This document shows positions 1 to 11,370 of a stretch of 64,000 nucleotides of DNA, piece after piece. The notes below the pieces were generated by a model that was not told the DNA's origin, ran no database searches, and worked only from the letters and a program-made list of their open reading frames with translations. The translations under genes were made by a program, and so were the position numbers. The first letter of the stretch is position 1, and each line of letters starts with the position of its first letter. Source of the stretch: Aldrovandia affinis (taxonomy: Eukaryota; Chordata; Actinopteri; Notacanthiformes; Halosauridae); NCBI GenBank assembly GCA_029706075.1, contig JAINUG010000195.1, positions 1,162,001 through 1,226,000 on the forward strand, read 5' to 3'.

Positions 1-422
1 TATGGCAAACAGCTGTTGTGAGAAGGGGGGAAGAAAAAAGGAAAACCTCAGAACCTGGAACCGAGTCAAGACCCAGAGCCGCTCAGTGGAAGTGTTCAAG
101 AAAAAAACGACAACCAAGGAGTTCATTATGTTTGGCTTTACAGTGGCTTCATTCAACAGAGGACAATGGGCGTGCGTACGGACGGACGGACAGACAGAAA
201 CGTTGGCGCATTCGCCTCCGAAAACTCCGGAGGCGTCGGCAGGATCACGCCGCTCGTTTCGCGATGCGACACGGCCGTCGCAGATTCCGAGGCGCCCTGA
301 CGACGGGACGCGTGGCCCAGCACGGCCCCCTCCCCAATCACACACGCGAGGGACGAGCTCATTACATCATTCATATCGGTCAGGCCGCCGTCGTTATAGC
401 TGTCTCACGCAGGCCTCCTGAA

Positions 423-645
423 GCCGATACGAGCTCGCTGTGTATGGGAGTGGCTCTGTGTACCGGAGTTACGCCGGTCGACGGCTTGGCGAGTCCCGGC
501 TCGGAGGAGACGATACTTCACCTTTGTCATTGCCGGTCTCAGGGCTATGGCAGCAAACTCACAATATGAGCTACATGAAAAAGAGAGGGTTTAATTGGCT
601 ACTAAATTGGGAGAAAATGGGGAAAAAATCTGAAACTAAATCTTT
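423..645 (+). repeat. SINE-C copy, 3' part
   Basis: It carries the family body (a CGGCTCGGAGGAG motif followed by a TAATTGGCTACTAAATTGGG segment) and an A-rich end. No clear tRNA-like head is visible upstream. Confidence 0.7.
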
Positions 646-957
646 AAAAACAAAACAAAAACAAAAAAAACTCTCTTATGCTATATGTTTAATCTGTGCA
701 CATTCACTGTACTGTCAAACTTTTCAACGTATGGTCAAAATTGCAGTTTGTTCATGAATGCATTCATTCAGCCATCCAACACTTTAACAGCACATAAGAC
801 TAAAGTGAAGGGGCTACTGATTAATCATTGGATATGCAGAGAGTGATTTTCTTATTTTGTGAGACAGTAGCTCTTACATTATGCAAGCTGAGAAGGTTTC
901 TGGGATATCTCAGTCACATCCCAGGCCAGCAGGACCTCTCTGTTCTGGTAGACACAG

Positions 958-1655
958 GTATATATACAGGTAACTAATAATAATAATAATAATATAATAT
1001 ATGCCATTTAGCAGACACTTTTATTACAGTAGTGAATGCATACATTTTTCAATATATGTGGCCCCAGTGGGGATTGAACCCACAACCTAAGCGTTGCCAA
1101 CGCTGTGCTCTACCAACTGAGCCACACAGAATAACTAACAAAATAAAGGAAACGCCAACATAGTGGTTACCACAAGCCACCAGAACAGCTTCAATGGACA
1201 TTGGCATAGATTCTACAAGTGTACCTCTGTTGGAGGGATGAAACAACAAAATTCCATCATTTGGTGTTCTGTGGATGGTGGTGGAAAACGCTGTCTCAGG
1301 CACCGCTCCAGAATCTCCCATAAGTGTTCAATTGGGTTGAGATCTGGTGACTGAGACAGCCATGGCATATGGTTTACATCCTTTGCATGCTCATCAAACC
1401 ATTCAGTGACCACTCATGCCCTGTGGATGGGGGCATTGTCATCCTGGAAGAGACCACTCCCATCAGCATAGAAATGCTTCACCATAGGATGAAGGTGTTC
1501 ACTCAGAATGGCTTTGTATTTATCGGTTTATCTTGCCCTCTAAAGGGGGAGAGTGGACATAAAAATGCACCCCACACCATAACAGAGCCGCCAGAACACT
1601 TCATCTACACAAGTGTTTCTTTTATTTTGGCAGTTACCTGTATATTAAACCAAAT
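958..1655 (-). mobile_element. Tc1-like transposon remnant, interrupted by a SINE
   Basis: Both ends match as inverted repeats: TACAGGTAAC near 962 and GTTACCTGTA near 1635. Between them the minus strand encodes pieces of a Tc1/mariner DDE transposase. The conserved SPDLNPIEHLWE block lies around 1310-1350, and the stretch around the first catalytic Asp (DDNAP-like) lies near 1430. Stops and frame changes make it inactive. A SINE-A copy at 975-1133 sits inside the left inverted repeat, so it arrived later. Confidence 0.8.
975..1133 (-). repeat. SINE-A (tRNA-derived), inside a Tc1 end
   Basis: Read on the minus strand it begins with a tRNA-like head (GGCTCAGTTGGTAGAGC box A, GGGTTCAATCCC box B). 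It ends with the GCGTCTGCTAAATG-type tail and an AT-rich run. The repeat interrupts the Tc1 inverted repeat on either side. Confidence 0.85.
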
Positions 1656-3566
1656 GCTTAATTCAAATCTGCTAATGACCCCAAAAAAAGGTTTGCCCCA
1701 GCAAATTCAAAGCACTCTTTGAGACCATTACACAAGTTTGCTGCCCCCTGAGGCAACGGATGCCAATCCCAGGGCCAGTGAAAGGAGCCAGTGTCTGAAT
1801 AATGTGAGCGTGTACAATTCATGCTCGTTTCGTCACCACCACAGCCCTGCCAGCTTGCCGTGGGCGAAGACAATCGACCCTTCCTCACTTTTTGCCCAAA
1901 AAGCTTGCTTTCCATAACGGGCATCAGTGCCCCTGATGGAACTCAGAGGCCAGAACGTGTCAGACGAGTTCACAAGTTTCAAAACTTCCCAATCGAGTTC
2001 CAATCAAGAGTTAGTCCCGGAAAACACTACGGATTCCATGCATCAAATCACTGTTTGTATTTACTTTCTTTCCCAAAATAAGCTTAAATCTTCTGATAGC
2101 TGTGGTCCAGTGGTTTGCAATCCGGATTTGTAACTGAAAAGGTAGGAGATTTTGATCCTGGTTATGCAACTACAGCATAAGTACAGAAATGAACATAACA
2201 TGTAAAATGGCAACTAGAGCCTACAGTCAAAACACAAATGCAATATCTACGCACATTATCACCGAGTCACACAACTAACACGGGATACTGCATCCATTCA
2301 AGTTGTTACAAAACCGTATGTAAAGCCCAATTGATTCAGCAAATTAAAATCCATATCACTAGATAAAATCAACGCTAATGAATTCCGTTCTGATGCGTTG
2401 GGCCGCCGAATTGAAGACGAGCGATAAATCTTCTCCGAGTCACGTTAAGAAAAGGCTGAACCGCCAGTGCGCTGGAGTAGTATCAAATTAGAGGGCAGCT
2501 CAGTGGCGGCGGCCAAAAACGAAGCCTATTAAAACAACACTTTTTACAACCTCTCAATAATGGTTTATAGATGTGTGTCCACCAGGCATGAAGGCCTACA
2601 GCCGACTGCAGTTCAGTAATTGACACCATAAAGACATAAAAAGCACATCTAGAGAGCCACTCCTGATAAACCCCACAGCACCGAAATCAAATAAAACGCC
2701 ACTACAAAGGGTTAATCCAAAAAAAAAAAAAATAAGCTTGAAACAAAAAAACACCAAGCGTTCACTCGATCCATCAACTGCACTAGTCAAAGTTTCCCGG
2801 GAATTCTGAGAACTCAGGAATTCAGAAACAAAAGGTTGGGAAGCACCGTGAAGAACGTGTGGGCAAAGAAAACAACAACAACATAATAAATTAGACACAG
2901 AAGTCTCACAATCTCGTGACATATATACGCAATTAATGTGGCATAAAAAAAAAAAAAACAGCTGGAATGTGAGATTGCGGTGCCCATGTCAAACCCCAGT
3001 GACAAATATGCATGTATAATTAGCACAAGCTCTGCAGCGCATGTGTGTGTTGGAAGCAGAAAAGGCCAGCGTGTTTTTGGGGGGTTTTTCAGTCCCTCCA
3101 CAACTGGGCCTGTAGATAAGTTTCCTCAACTCCCGAAACAACGACGTCACAAACCTGCACGCTCATGTGAAAAAGAATGTGGCTTTCTCTGGAAGCAGAG
3201 AGAGAATTCCAGGACGTCCAATCCAAGCCCGAGAACAGCTGCAAACCTGACTGTCGAACGGTTAGACAGGACGAACGAAATGTGGATTTGCTAACCTCTA
3301 GCTTATTAGGGATTCAACACGTAAAACAATACATGGCATATGATAGGCCAAGAGGAATGATATTTGTCTAAATAAATCTGCAAATTATAACTAACAAATT
3401 CTCAATGATAGTGTTATTACTGTTCTCAGTTCTTTAAAGGTAAAAACGCACATTACAGTAAAAAATAACACCCCTTTTCCCTCCCAACCATGACATTTTA
3501 CGTTTGAATGTACATTAGCTCAATGGAATGGCTCAGTATCATTATGTTTGGCACATTGAGAGGTTT

Positions 3567-3805
3567 CATAAGAACATAAGAACATAAGAATACATAATGA
3601 TGAGAACGGGCCGTTCGGCCCATCTAGGCTCATCATGTCCTAATCTAAAGAGTATCTAGTACTGCATCTGGCCTGGACTTGAATAGCCCAAGCGTTTCTG
3701 CCTCTACTACCTGGCCTGGCAAGCTGTTCCAGGCATTGACAACTCTCTGTGTAAAGAAAAATATACTTCCTAATATCTGTGCGGAATTTGCCTTTATTCA
3801 AAGCG
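3567..3805 (+). repeat. Interspersed repeat E (ACATAAGAACATAAG family)
   Basis: It starts with repeated ACATAAGA units, followed by GGGCCGTTCGGCCCATC and a body shared with copies near 25.4 kb and 43.7 kb. I do not know its class. Confidence 0.7.
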
Positions 3806-4731
3806 AATGAGATGAGATGGTGTGTGTTGTGGAGCCAGTACGCACACATCACACGGCCTGGGGGCGCCACGGCTCACTGGGACAGGTCTGGGGAGGGAAC
3901 AGGAATGTGGCCAATCGGAGCAAACCTGTCACACGGGTCAGAGGCTGAACCGGCGGGGCGCGCACCTCGGTCGCTGTTCCGTTACATGACCGCTGCAGAG
4001 CACGTGGCTTTAACGGTTCCCTAGAGACAGGGACCCCCTCACTTAGCAACAGCGTGCTTTTTAAAAAACCAAACACTGCAGATCGCATGAGCCCAACAGC
4101 CACAAAATGTGCTTGTGGATACGCTAACGACAGTCCCTTATTTTCGAAGAAGTGAACTCGCAGGACGAACCGTCATATGATCCCAGACTCCCTCCCGGTG
4201 TCTTGACAACGGTGGTTAAGAGCACAAGACCTGAACATAACTTCGTGAAAATCAAAAGAGTTTTCATTCGCAGACGCCTATGGCATGTTTTGTTCTGACT
4301 GCGCACAAAAATAGCTTTTATTGTTTCCACGGTTTTACTCGAAAGATCTAGGAGTCTTCTGTGACGATCGGATTCCCAGGACCCCCAAGCGCTGTACTGG
4401 ATGCGGTGCTTATCCTGGCGGCCACAGCCATCCTGAGTGAGGAATGAAGGGCCTGTCCTGTTTTTTTATACTCGAGATGTTTGTTTATCTTGTCCCGTTG
4501 ACCCGTGTTCTTGGGTCACACCAGTCTCCGGTGTTTGAGCCTGCGCCGTCTTACTGTGCGAGCTGCGGAGAGACCGTCCTCGGTTACAGTAACCGAATCA
4601 AAGACGTAGAGGCGGCATCCGAACTGAGATCTGAGCCTGTAAAGCACAATCCAAAATGGCCGCTGCTCATACAGGACCTAGTGGGGGGGGGTTAGAGGGA
4701 CTGTGACCTCCCAAAGAGTCACGTGAGCCTG

Positions 4732-4897
4732 ATGATAATATAATATATAATATACGCCATTTAGCAGACGCTTTTATCCAAAGCGATTTACAGTAGTGAA
4801 TGCATACATTTTTCAGTATATGTGGCCCCAGTGGGGATTGAACCCACGACCTAAGGGTTGCCAACGCCGTGCTCTACCAACTGAGCCACACAGAACC
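4732..4897 (-). repeat. SINE-A (tRNA-derived)
   Basis: This is a full-length copy: tRNA-like head ending near 4897 on the minus strand, then the AAGCGTCTGCTAAATG tail and a TATAAT-rich 3' end. Confidence 0.85.
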
Positions 4898-6095
4898 ACG
4901 ATGATGATGATGACAGGGCCGCTCAGATTCTATCCACATCCCTTAACTCCCTGTGCAGGACTGACTGGAGGACCTGTCTTTTGATGCCCCAGCGACCATC
5001 GCACCAATTCTCCCCGGAGACACGCGACACTCTCGCAGCGCCCCCCCTCCTGTCGAACCCAAGCCTCCGTCCGGCTGCAGCGACCCTCCAACACCGTGAG
5101 AATGTTAAGCTGTTTGTGTGGGGGGCCAGGCCATCATTCAACTCAGCTTCAATTCGCATGCATCACCACCCCCCCCCCCCCCCACCAACCCCCGCTCTTC
5201 CACTCATAAACAACGGCTGAGGAAGATTTCACGGCAGTTCTGCTGAGCGCCAGGACATTTTGTTTCCGTGCGATGTGTGAAGGAAGGCTTGTATTTAGGC
5301 TACTGTGGGCACCGTGAGTAAAAGGGAGGGCGAGAAGATAAAGGCTTGTCGAGCCCTGGCAGGGGATGTTTGGGGCGTGCTGGCAGGCTGGCAGGCCGAG
5401 CGGTTTTCAGGGTTAAAAGCTGAAGGGCGGGCAGGGACTGGAGAGGCGCTGACAGCGGGGGCGGTGTGCCAGCCTGTGGCAGCAGGGAAGTGCCACACGG
5501 AGAAGCAGCGGCATCGCTAATCCCGACTCCCGGGCCCCACAATGCACCTGGAGCCCCTCCCCCCTCCCCCCCCCGGGCTGTCAAACATGGCGCTCCCCCT
5601 GGCCGCCAGCGTGGCCTGTTTCTGCGCCGCAGCCCCAGAGCATCGATCAGCGCGCCGTAGCGGCACACACGCGGCCTAGTTCTGCCTGCGCTGCAGAGGA
5701 GCCTCATCACGCCCCCCCTCCCTCCCTCCCTCCCTCCGCGCGTATCCTGCAGCGGGCCTGATAACCATCGCCTGAGAAAATGGGATACCTTCCTCCAGCA
5801 AATGTAATAACGCGTGACCGGCCGGGTTAGAAAAGCAGCGCAGCTCCCGACTGCCTCTGTGTGAGGGGGGGGGGTTTCCACAGCAACGAACTGACAGGGC
5901 GTGTCTATGCGCAGTGAGCATGGGGCTGGCGGAGGGGGCGGTTGAGGAGTGGCCTCCAGGAGTCATGTTGTACCAAACGCACACGCTGTTCCAAGGTATA
6001 CATTAAAAACATTGTAGAAAAAATGGTTCTCTTATTGTTGTCATACAAAATCTGCCACAGTCGCTTTAATTCATATGTGCAATGTATGGCAGTGC

Positions 6096-6103
6096 CCACA
6101 CAC

Positions 6104-6143
<40 letters not shown>

Positions 6144-6150
6144 GCACACA

Positions 6151-6186
<36 letters not shown>
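6096..6186. repeat. CA/TG microsatellite
   Basis: About 90 bases of nearly pure CA repeat, with a few CG interruptions. Confidence 0.95.
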
Positions 6187-6187
<1 letters not shown>

Positions 6188-6483
6188 CTCTCAGTCCAAA
6201 CTGCCACTGTGAGTGACAGTGAAAGACAGTGAAAGGGAGATTGAACCAACACAGAGCAAGAGTGGTAATGAGAGTAGACGAGAAAGAGAGAGAGATGGCA
6301 GAAAGAGAGAGAGAGCAGAGAGAGAGAGGGCAACAGAGAGCCTGTGTGAGAGGGAGAGCAAGTTAGGGACTAAATGTGAGGTGATAGGAGAGGGAGCAAA
6401 AGGGGGAAGCATTGGACAGGGAACTGAACATGAACTGAACAGTGAACAGGGAGCAACAGGAAGAGGGAAGTAAGAGCAGGAGA

Positions 6484-7065
6484 TCATATGTGTGAGTGTG
6501 AAGGAGAGGAGAGAGAGTGTGTGAGTGTGAAGGAGAGGAGAGAGTGTGTGTGTGAGTGTGAAGGAGAGAGGAGAGAGAGTGTGAGTGTGAAGGAGAGGAG
6601 AGTGTGTGTGTGAGTGTGAAAGAGAGGAGAGAGAGTGTGTGAGTGTGAAGGAGAGGAGAGAGTGTGTGTGAGTGTGAAGGAGAGAGGAGAGAGAGTGTGT
6701 GTGTGAGTGTGAAGGAGAGAGGAGAGAGAGAGTGTGTGAGTGTGAAGAGAGAGGAGAGAGTGTGTGTGTGAGTGTGAGGGAGAGAGAGAGTGTGTGTGTG
6801 AGTGTGAAGGAGAGGAGAGAGTGTGTGTGAGTGTGAAGGAGAGGAGAGAGAGTGTGTGTGAGTGTGAAGGAGAGAGGAGAGTGTGTGTGTGAGTGTGAAG
6901 GAGAGAGAGAGAGTGTGTGAGTGTGAGAGAGAGAAGGAGAGAGAGAGTGTGTGAGTGTGAAGGAGGGGAAAGAGAGTGTGTAGTGTCAGTGTGAAGGAGA
7001 GAGGAGAGAGTGTGTGTGTGAAGGAGAGAGGAGAGAGAGTGTGTGTCAGTGTGAAAGAAACATTA
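6484..7065. repeat. GA/GTGTGA-rich minisatellite
   Basis: A tandem array with a unit of roughly 25-35 bases built from GAGAGA, GTGTGTGAGTGTGAA and GGAGAG. All purine bias lies on the plus strand. Open reading frames across it are low-complexity artefacts. Confidence 0.9.
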
Positions 7066-7532
7066 TGGAGTAACGGACGATCTGAATCTGTGCAAACGAG
7101 AAGAGAGAAGAGCGCGGGTTCGAGGAGGACCCTGACAGCTCCCCGCCCCCTTACAGGTGATTGACACTGCACAGAGCCGTGCGGAGATCCGCCCCTTACA
7201 GGTGATTGACACTGCACAGAGCCGTGCGGAGACGCAGGGAAAGTAAACAGAGCTCTCTGGCCCCTCTTGGCCGCCACATGCTGCCAGGCAACCAAGCCCC
7301 ACAACAGCCCCCTCTTGCTTCCCCCCCCCCCACCCCCACCCTTAGAAACATGAACAGGCCGGCTGGAATGTCCTTTCATCCTCCCCACCGCGCAGAAGCA
7401 GAAACAGAAACAGCAGCAGCAGCATTGCTCCTGCGTTATTCATACAGATACCTGCAAGTGCACTGCATCTGAGCAACGCTGTCATACAAGCATCACGAAT
7501 ACTATTAAACAAATGAGCAGGACTCCATAGAT

Positions 7533-7705
7533 CAGGGGGTCCAATCTTATCCTAGAGCCCTGCACTAAAACACCTGATTCAACTAATTCACCAATCATGG
7601 TCTACAATCAAGACCTTGATTAGTTGAATCAGGTGTTTTAGTGCAGGGCTAGAACAAAAGCCTGCACCCACACCGGCCCTTCTCGGGTAAGATTGGACAC
7701 CCCTG
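7533..7705. mobile_element. hAT-type MITE
   Basis: A near-palindromic element: CAGGGGGTCCAATCTTATCC at the left matches the inverted GGGTAAGATTGGACACCCCTG at the right, with an inner inverted pair around ACACCTGATTCAACTA. The flanks CCATAGAT and CCACAGAT match at 7 of 8 bases, as expected of an 8-bp hAT target duplication. Confidence 0.8.
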
Positions 7706-7904
7706 CCACAGATAGTCCAGTGATCATTGAACACACACACAGCAGGCGTCCACATTCAGCAGCGTCTTATCTCCTCCTGCAGTCAAAGTGCGACATGGCC
7801 TTAAACTTTGAGCTTGTTGACAACTGACAGCTAAGGAATGCAAGTCCCAGCCCCAACACAAACACACACACACATTACCATATTACAGTTCCTCTACTTT
7901 TTAA

Positions 7905-8152
7905 TTATTATTTTATTTTTTATTGGTTTCAGATTTTTTTCCCTTTTTCTCCCAATTTGGTGGCTAATTGTACCCTCTATTTCTCTTGATTCACCCTCCC
8001 CCACGAGCCCACCGCCCGTCACTACGGCAACGATCCGGCTCCTCCGAGACCGAACTCGCCCACCTCGCCCAACGTTCGAACCACGGCCGCAACGGGCAAC
8101 ATGCATTCCGGCCCAAGTGCTTTGACCGCTACAACACCCGAGGCCCCTGGCT
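7905..8152 (-). repeat. SINE-C copy, internally deleted
   Basis: On the minus strand it has the head, box-B-like GGTTCGAA, the CTCGGAGGAGCCGGATCG body and the TTGGGAGAAAAAGGG 3' end. The middle body is shorter than in full copies. Confidence 0.75.
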
Positions 8153-8431
8153 TCCTTTACTTTAAAGAATGTCTCTTTTCGGTTTAACATTTACCAAACG
8201 TTTATCTTCTCCCACGAGGGAACAAAGTCCTCGGCCGGCGGTTAACGCCGGGTCGTTTTGAAGAAGGGAAGTCTTGGAGGGCCGGTGCAAACGCGAGGTC
8301 AAGTCTGTTTGCGCACTCCGGGGACAGAGCGAGGTGACACTAAACAGGCCCCGCGCGCTGCACGTGGGAAAGGAAAACGAGCTGCACCAGTCTGGGAGTT
8401 TATAAACCATCAGGCCCGCTGGGGTGTGCAC

Positions 8432-8602
8432 CAGGGGTGTCAAACTCATTCTCGTGGGGAGTGGGCAGGTTTTTTAGTAACACCAGGTGATTTCACTAAT
8501 TAGCTTCCTTCTTCAACCAAGGAGGGGAACTAATTGAAATCACCTGGTGTTGTCACTGGTTGCAACAAAAACCTGCACACACTCGGCGATGGAATGATCT
8601 GA
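8432..8602. mobile_element. Palindromic MITE (CAGGGGTGTCAAACTCATT end)
   Basis: The left end CAGGGGTGTCAAACTCATT is followed by a self-complementary interior around CACCAGGTGATTTCACTAATTAG and its inverse. The right terminus is degraded. It is related to the copy at 28108-28296. Confidence 0.7.
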
Positions 8603-9744
8603 CTTAGGGCTATCTCAGCGGCACAGATGGGTGCACAATGCCAGCCGGATCATCAACAAGGTCAACCAGATCGGTGGCGCTTGACGTTATGAAGGCTTTA
8701 TGGGCCCTGCTTCTTTGTTGCCGTCGCTCAAGAGAGAGACTGCTCAAGCTACGGCCTCAGGGCCACTTTCTCTCTTTCAGGGGAGGGTGGTGGGGGGGGT
8801 CGGAATAACACAGTATTTAGTTTCCATATTTCATTCAACGTGGAAAACATCCACGTCTCTCCATTCCTTTCAGGTGCACGGTTTACGCCGTGACTTCAGC
8901 ATCATCTACGCTCCGTTGGCACTTTTTAAATTGCTGGAACACAGCATTAACTTAACTAAATTAAGAAAAAGGAAAAAAATAGAGACGCCAACATTACCTA
9001 TCGTTCGGAGTCATTTTCATAATCTTTATGGCGTCACCGTAATTAATTTAATCTCTTTGAGAGATTGGCCATTTTTATTGTCACTGTTCCCCGAGTGACA
9101 AGGACATTTAGCCTACACCAAAAACCTTTCAACCCATTTTTTTCACCCATTTTTGCACATTTCCATTTCCACACAAAATCTGCTGAAAAGGACGACAGAG
9201 CGCACCCCCTGGCAGAGGAGGAGCCGTGCCGCTGCTCCACGCAGACTCACACGCGGACACAAGCGTGTGGACATGTGTCGGCCCATGTGAGGCCCGGTGC
9301 CTTGGCAGGAACCTCGCGCACGCAGGGCTTCCTGTCAGGGCTTTTGTCAAACCGAGCGAGAGCGCGCTGAAAACCGCCAGGCTCCATCCGAGAGGAACAA
9401 CAAGCGGGAAGAGGTCGACTGAAGAGCACGGCGCGTACATCGAGACCGCGGACGGGCACTGACCCTGGGTCGCTGTCAGGCTTTCCCCACAAGCTGGTTG
9501 AGGTTTGCATTAGGAGTGGGTAGGCTGATCTTGGATCAGTTGTTGGGTGTGTGGGGAGGAGGGTGGGCGATCATTAAGTAGCGGAAAGCACTGGGTTTGT
9601 ACTTCCTAATCTCCTTCCTGATTGGCCCGCCCCCCCCCGCTCAATGCTGGGCGGTATGCTTGCTGGTACAGGATGGGAAACATGCACTGAAGGATTCACT
9701 TCACTATGACTGTTCCTACCATGTATTAACGCACATCTTGTAAG

Positions 9745-9800
9745 CAGCTCTGGATAAGAGCGTCTGCTAAATGCTTAAAATGTAAATGTAAAATGTGACA
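9745..9800 (+). repeat. SINE/LINE 3' tail fragment
   Basis: Only the GCTCTGGATAAGAGCGTCTGCTAAATG stem-loop tail and the following AAATGTAAATGTAAAATG repeats are present. Confidence 0.75.
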
Positions 9801-10159
9801 CCCATCACCATGCGCTCTTGAGATCCTTTAATGTTGACGATACGGTTTTGTCTCATTGTTTTCTCAAAACCTTTGTTCAAATGTTCTTCATTTTCCGTAT
9901 TCAGACACTGGGGTAGTGCCTTCTCTAGTCCAAATGGGAGACAAAAAAAAAAAAAAAAAAAGACCAAAACAAAAAAATGATTACCGTTGTGAGAAATATT
10001 GCAGCGGTCAAAGTCCCCACCACCATGGTTCTATGTGAAGGTCACACACTGAGAGCCGTCAGAATGAGTATGTTCATCTGCCCTCTGCTCTGCATTTCAC
10101 AACACTTCCTCCAAGAGTACACCGAGTCCTCACCTCTGCCACGCCACGCAACACAAAAC

Positions 10160-10458
10160 ATCTACTCACTCATCACAACCGCTGCCTGTCATCTTTGCAC
10201 TGTGATATCTCATGATTGACTTACAAAACTGGTTTAAATGTTTATATCGAGATGCAAATACAAGTTTGGTAAATCAATCATGAGATATTAGAGGACAAAG
10301 ATGACAGGCAGCGGTTGTGATGAGTGAGCAGATGTTTAAATGTTTATATCGAGATGCAAATACCAACACTCACTCATCACAAATGCTGTCATCTTTGTCC
10401 TGTTATATCTCATGATTGATTTACCAAACTTGTATTTGCATCTCGATATAAACATTTA
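10160..10458. repeat. Compound inverted-repeat cluster
   Basis: The segment 10160-10222 reappears inverted at 10271-10335, and its start reappears directly from about 10371. The segment 10236-10285 reappears inverted at 10406-10457, and part of it directly at 10336-10363. Every part can therefore pair with another. No coding potential is seen. Confidence 0.85.
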
Positions 10459-11019
10459 CTCTTCCTTTGGTTTTATGTGACATTTAGAATGTGCGTTTTC
10501 TGAGAGTGGACAGAGAGCAAATACAAGGCAAATTCCTGAAATAGCGATAAGTTCTTCCTCTTGAGTGGAAGCTCTGCACATTAACCCTCAACGCTGATGG
10601 ACAATAGTGACTTCCCTCAACAGACATGCAATTAACTATCCGATAAAAGACTAAGCTGCCAAACGTGCCGAACAATCAACTCACTCACAGACGGAGGTGA
10701 CAGAAGCAGACGTTGGATATAACCGTGCCTGCTGAGGCGGAGCTATTCCGACAGGGCACCCTGTTAACCAATGAATGACCGGAGTGCTACAGTTCACTCC
10801 GCTATACCTCTAACAGTGCTCGGGACCACGTCTTTTCCCACTTCTTGTACTTCACAAAGAGAGTGTTGAACTAGGCAGATTCACTGATCTGTACACTACC
10901 TGGAAGGTGACTCATCTTGCCCTTTGTGCCTGCCAACAAGCCATCCATATGATATGGACATCAGTAGAACTGAGCAGTCACTGCAGAACTCTTTAAAAAA
11001 ATACAAATAATTATAAGTA

Positions 11020-11370
11020 AGTATTTGTTCCAGATTTTTTCCAGTTTTTCTCCCATTTTAGTGGCCAATTCTGCCCTCTATTTCTTTCGATTCATCCTCC
11101 CCACAAACTCGCCGCCCATCCTCCGGGTCAAGCCAATTCCCAGAGGCTGGCGTTGATCCGCCTCCTCCGAGACGGAACTCGCCCACCTACTTCCTAGAGA
11201 CACCCTTCACGCTTCTCGGCGAGCTCGTGCCGACTCTCCCTCCCCCCTCCCTCTGGGGCGGACAGCCAACTGTCGCCCCTTAGCGCTCCCAGGCCAGGGC
11301 TGGACTGACGCAGTCGGGTTTTGAACCGCGTGTCACTGCAGAATTCCGATGCCTTCAGTCTCCTCGGACT
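11020..11370 (-). repeat. SINE-C copy
   Basis: The minus-strand body has CTCGGAGGAGGCGGATCAA and a TTGGCCACTAAAATGGGAGAAAAAC 3' end, with a box-B-like GGTTCAAAACCC near the head. Confidence 0.75.

Noticed and set aside
5300..5900. CpG-rich segment as a promoter of a separate gene
   Set aside because: No exon, donor or recognisable gene lies beside it; it may be a CpG-rich piece of a CLASP1 intron.
6484..7065. CRISPR-like array
   Set aside because: The units are contiguous low-complexity minisatellite repeats without unique spacers, and the DNA is eukaryotic.
6363..7388. A long minus-strand reading frame of about 340 codons rich in Ser, Leu, His and Thr
   Set aside because: It is the translation of the GA/GTGTGA minisatellite, is low complexity throughout and matches no domain.
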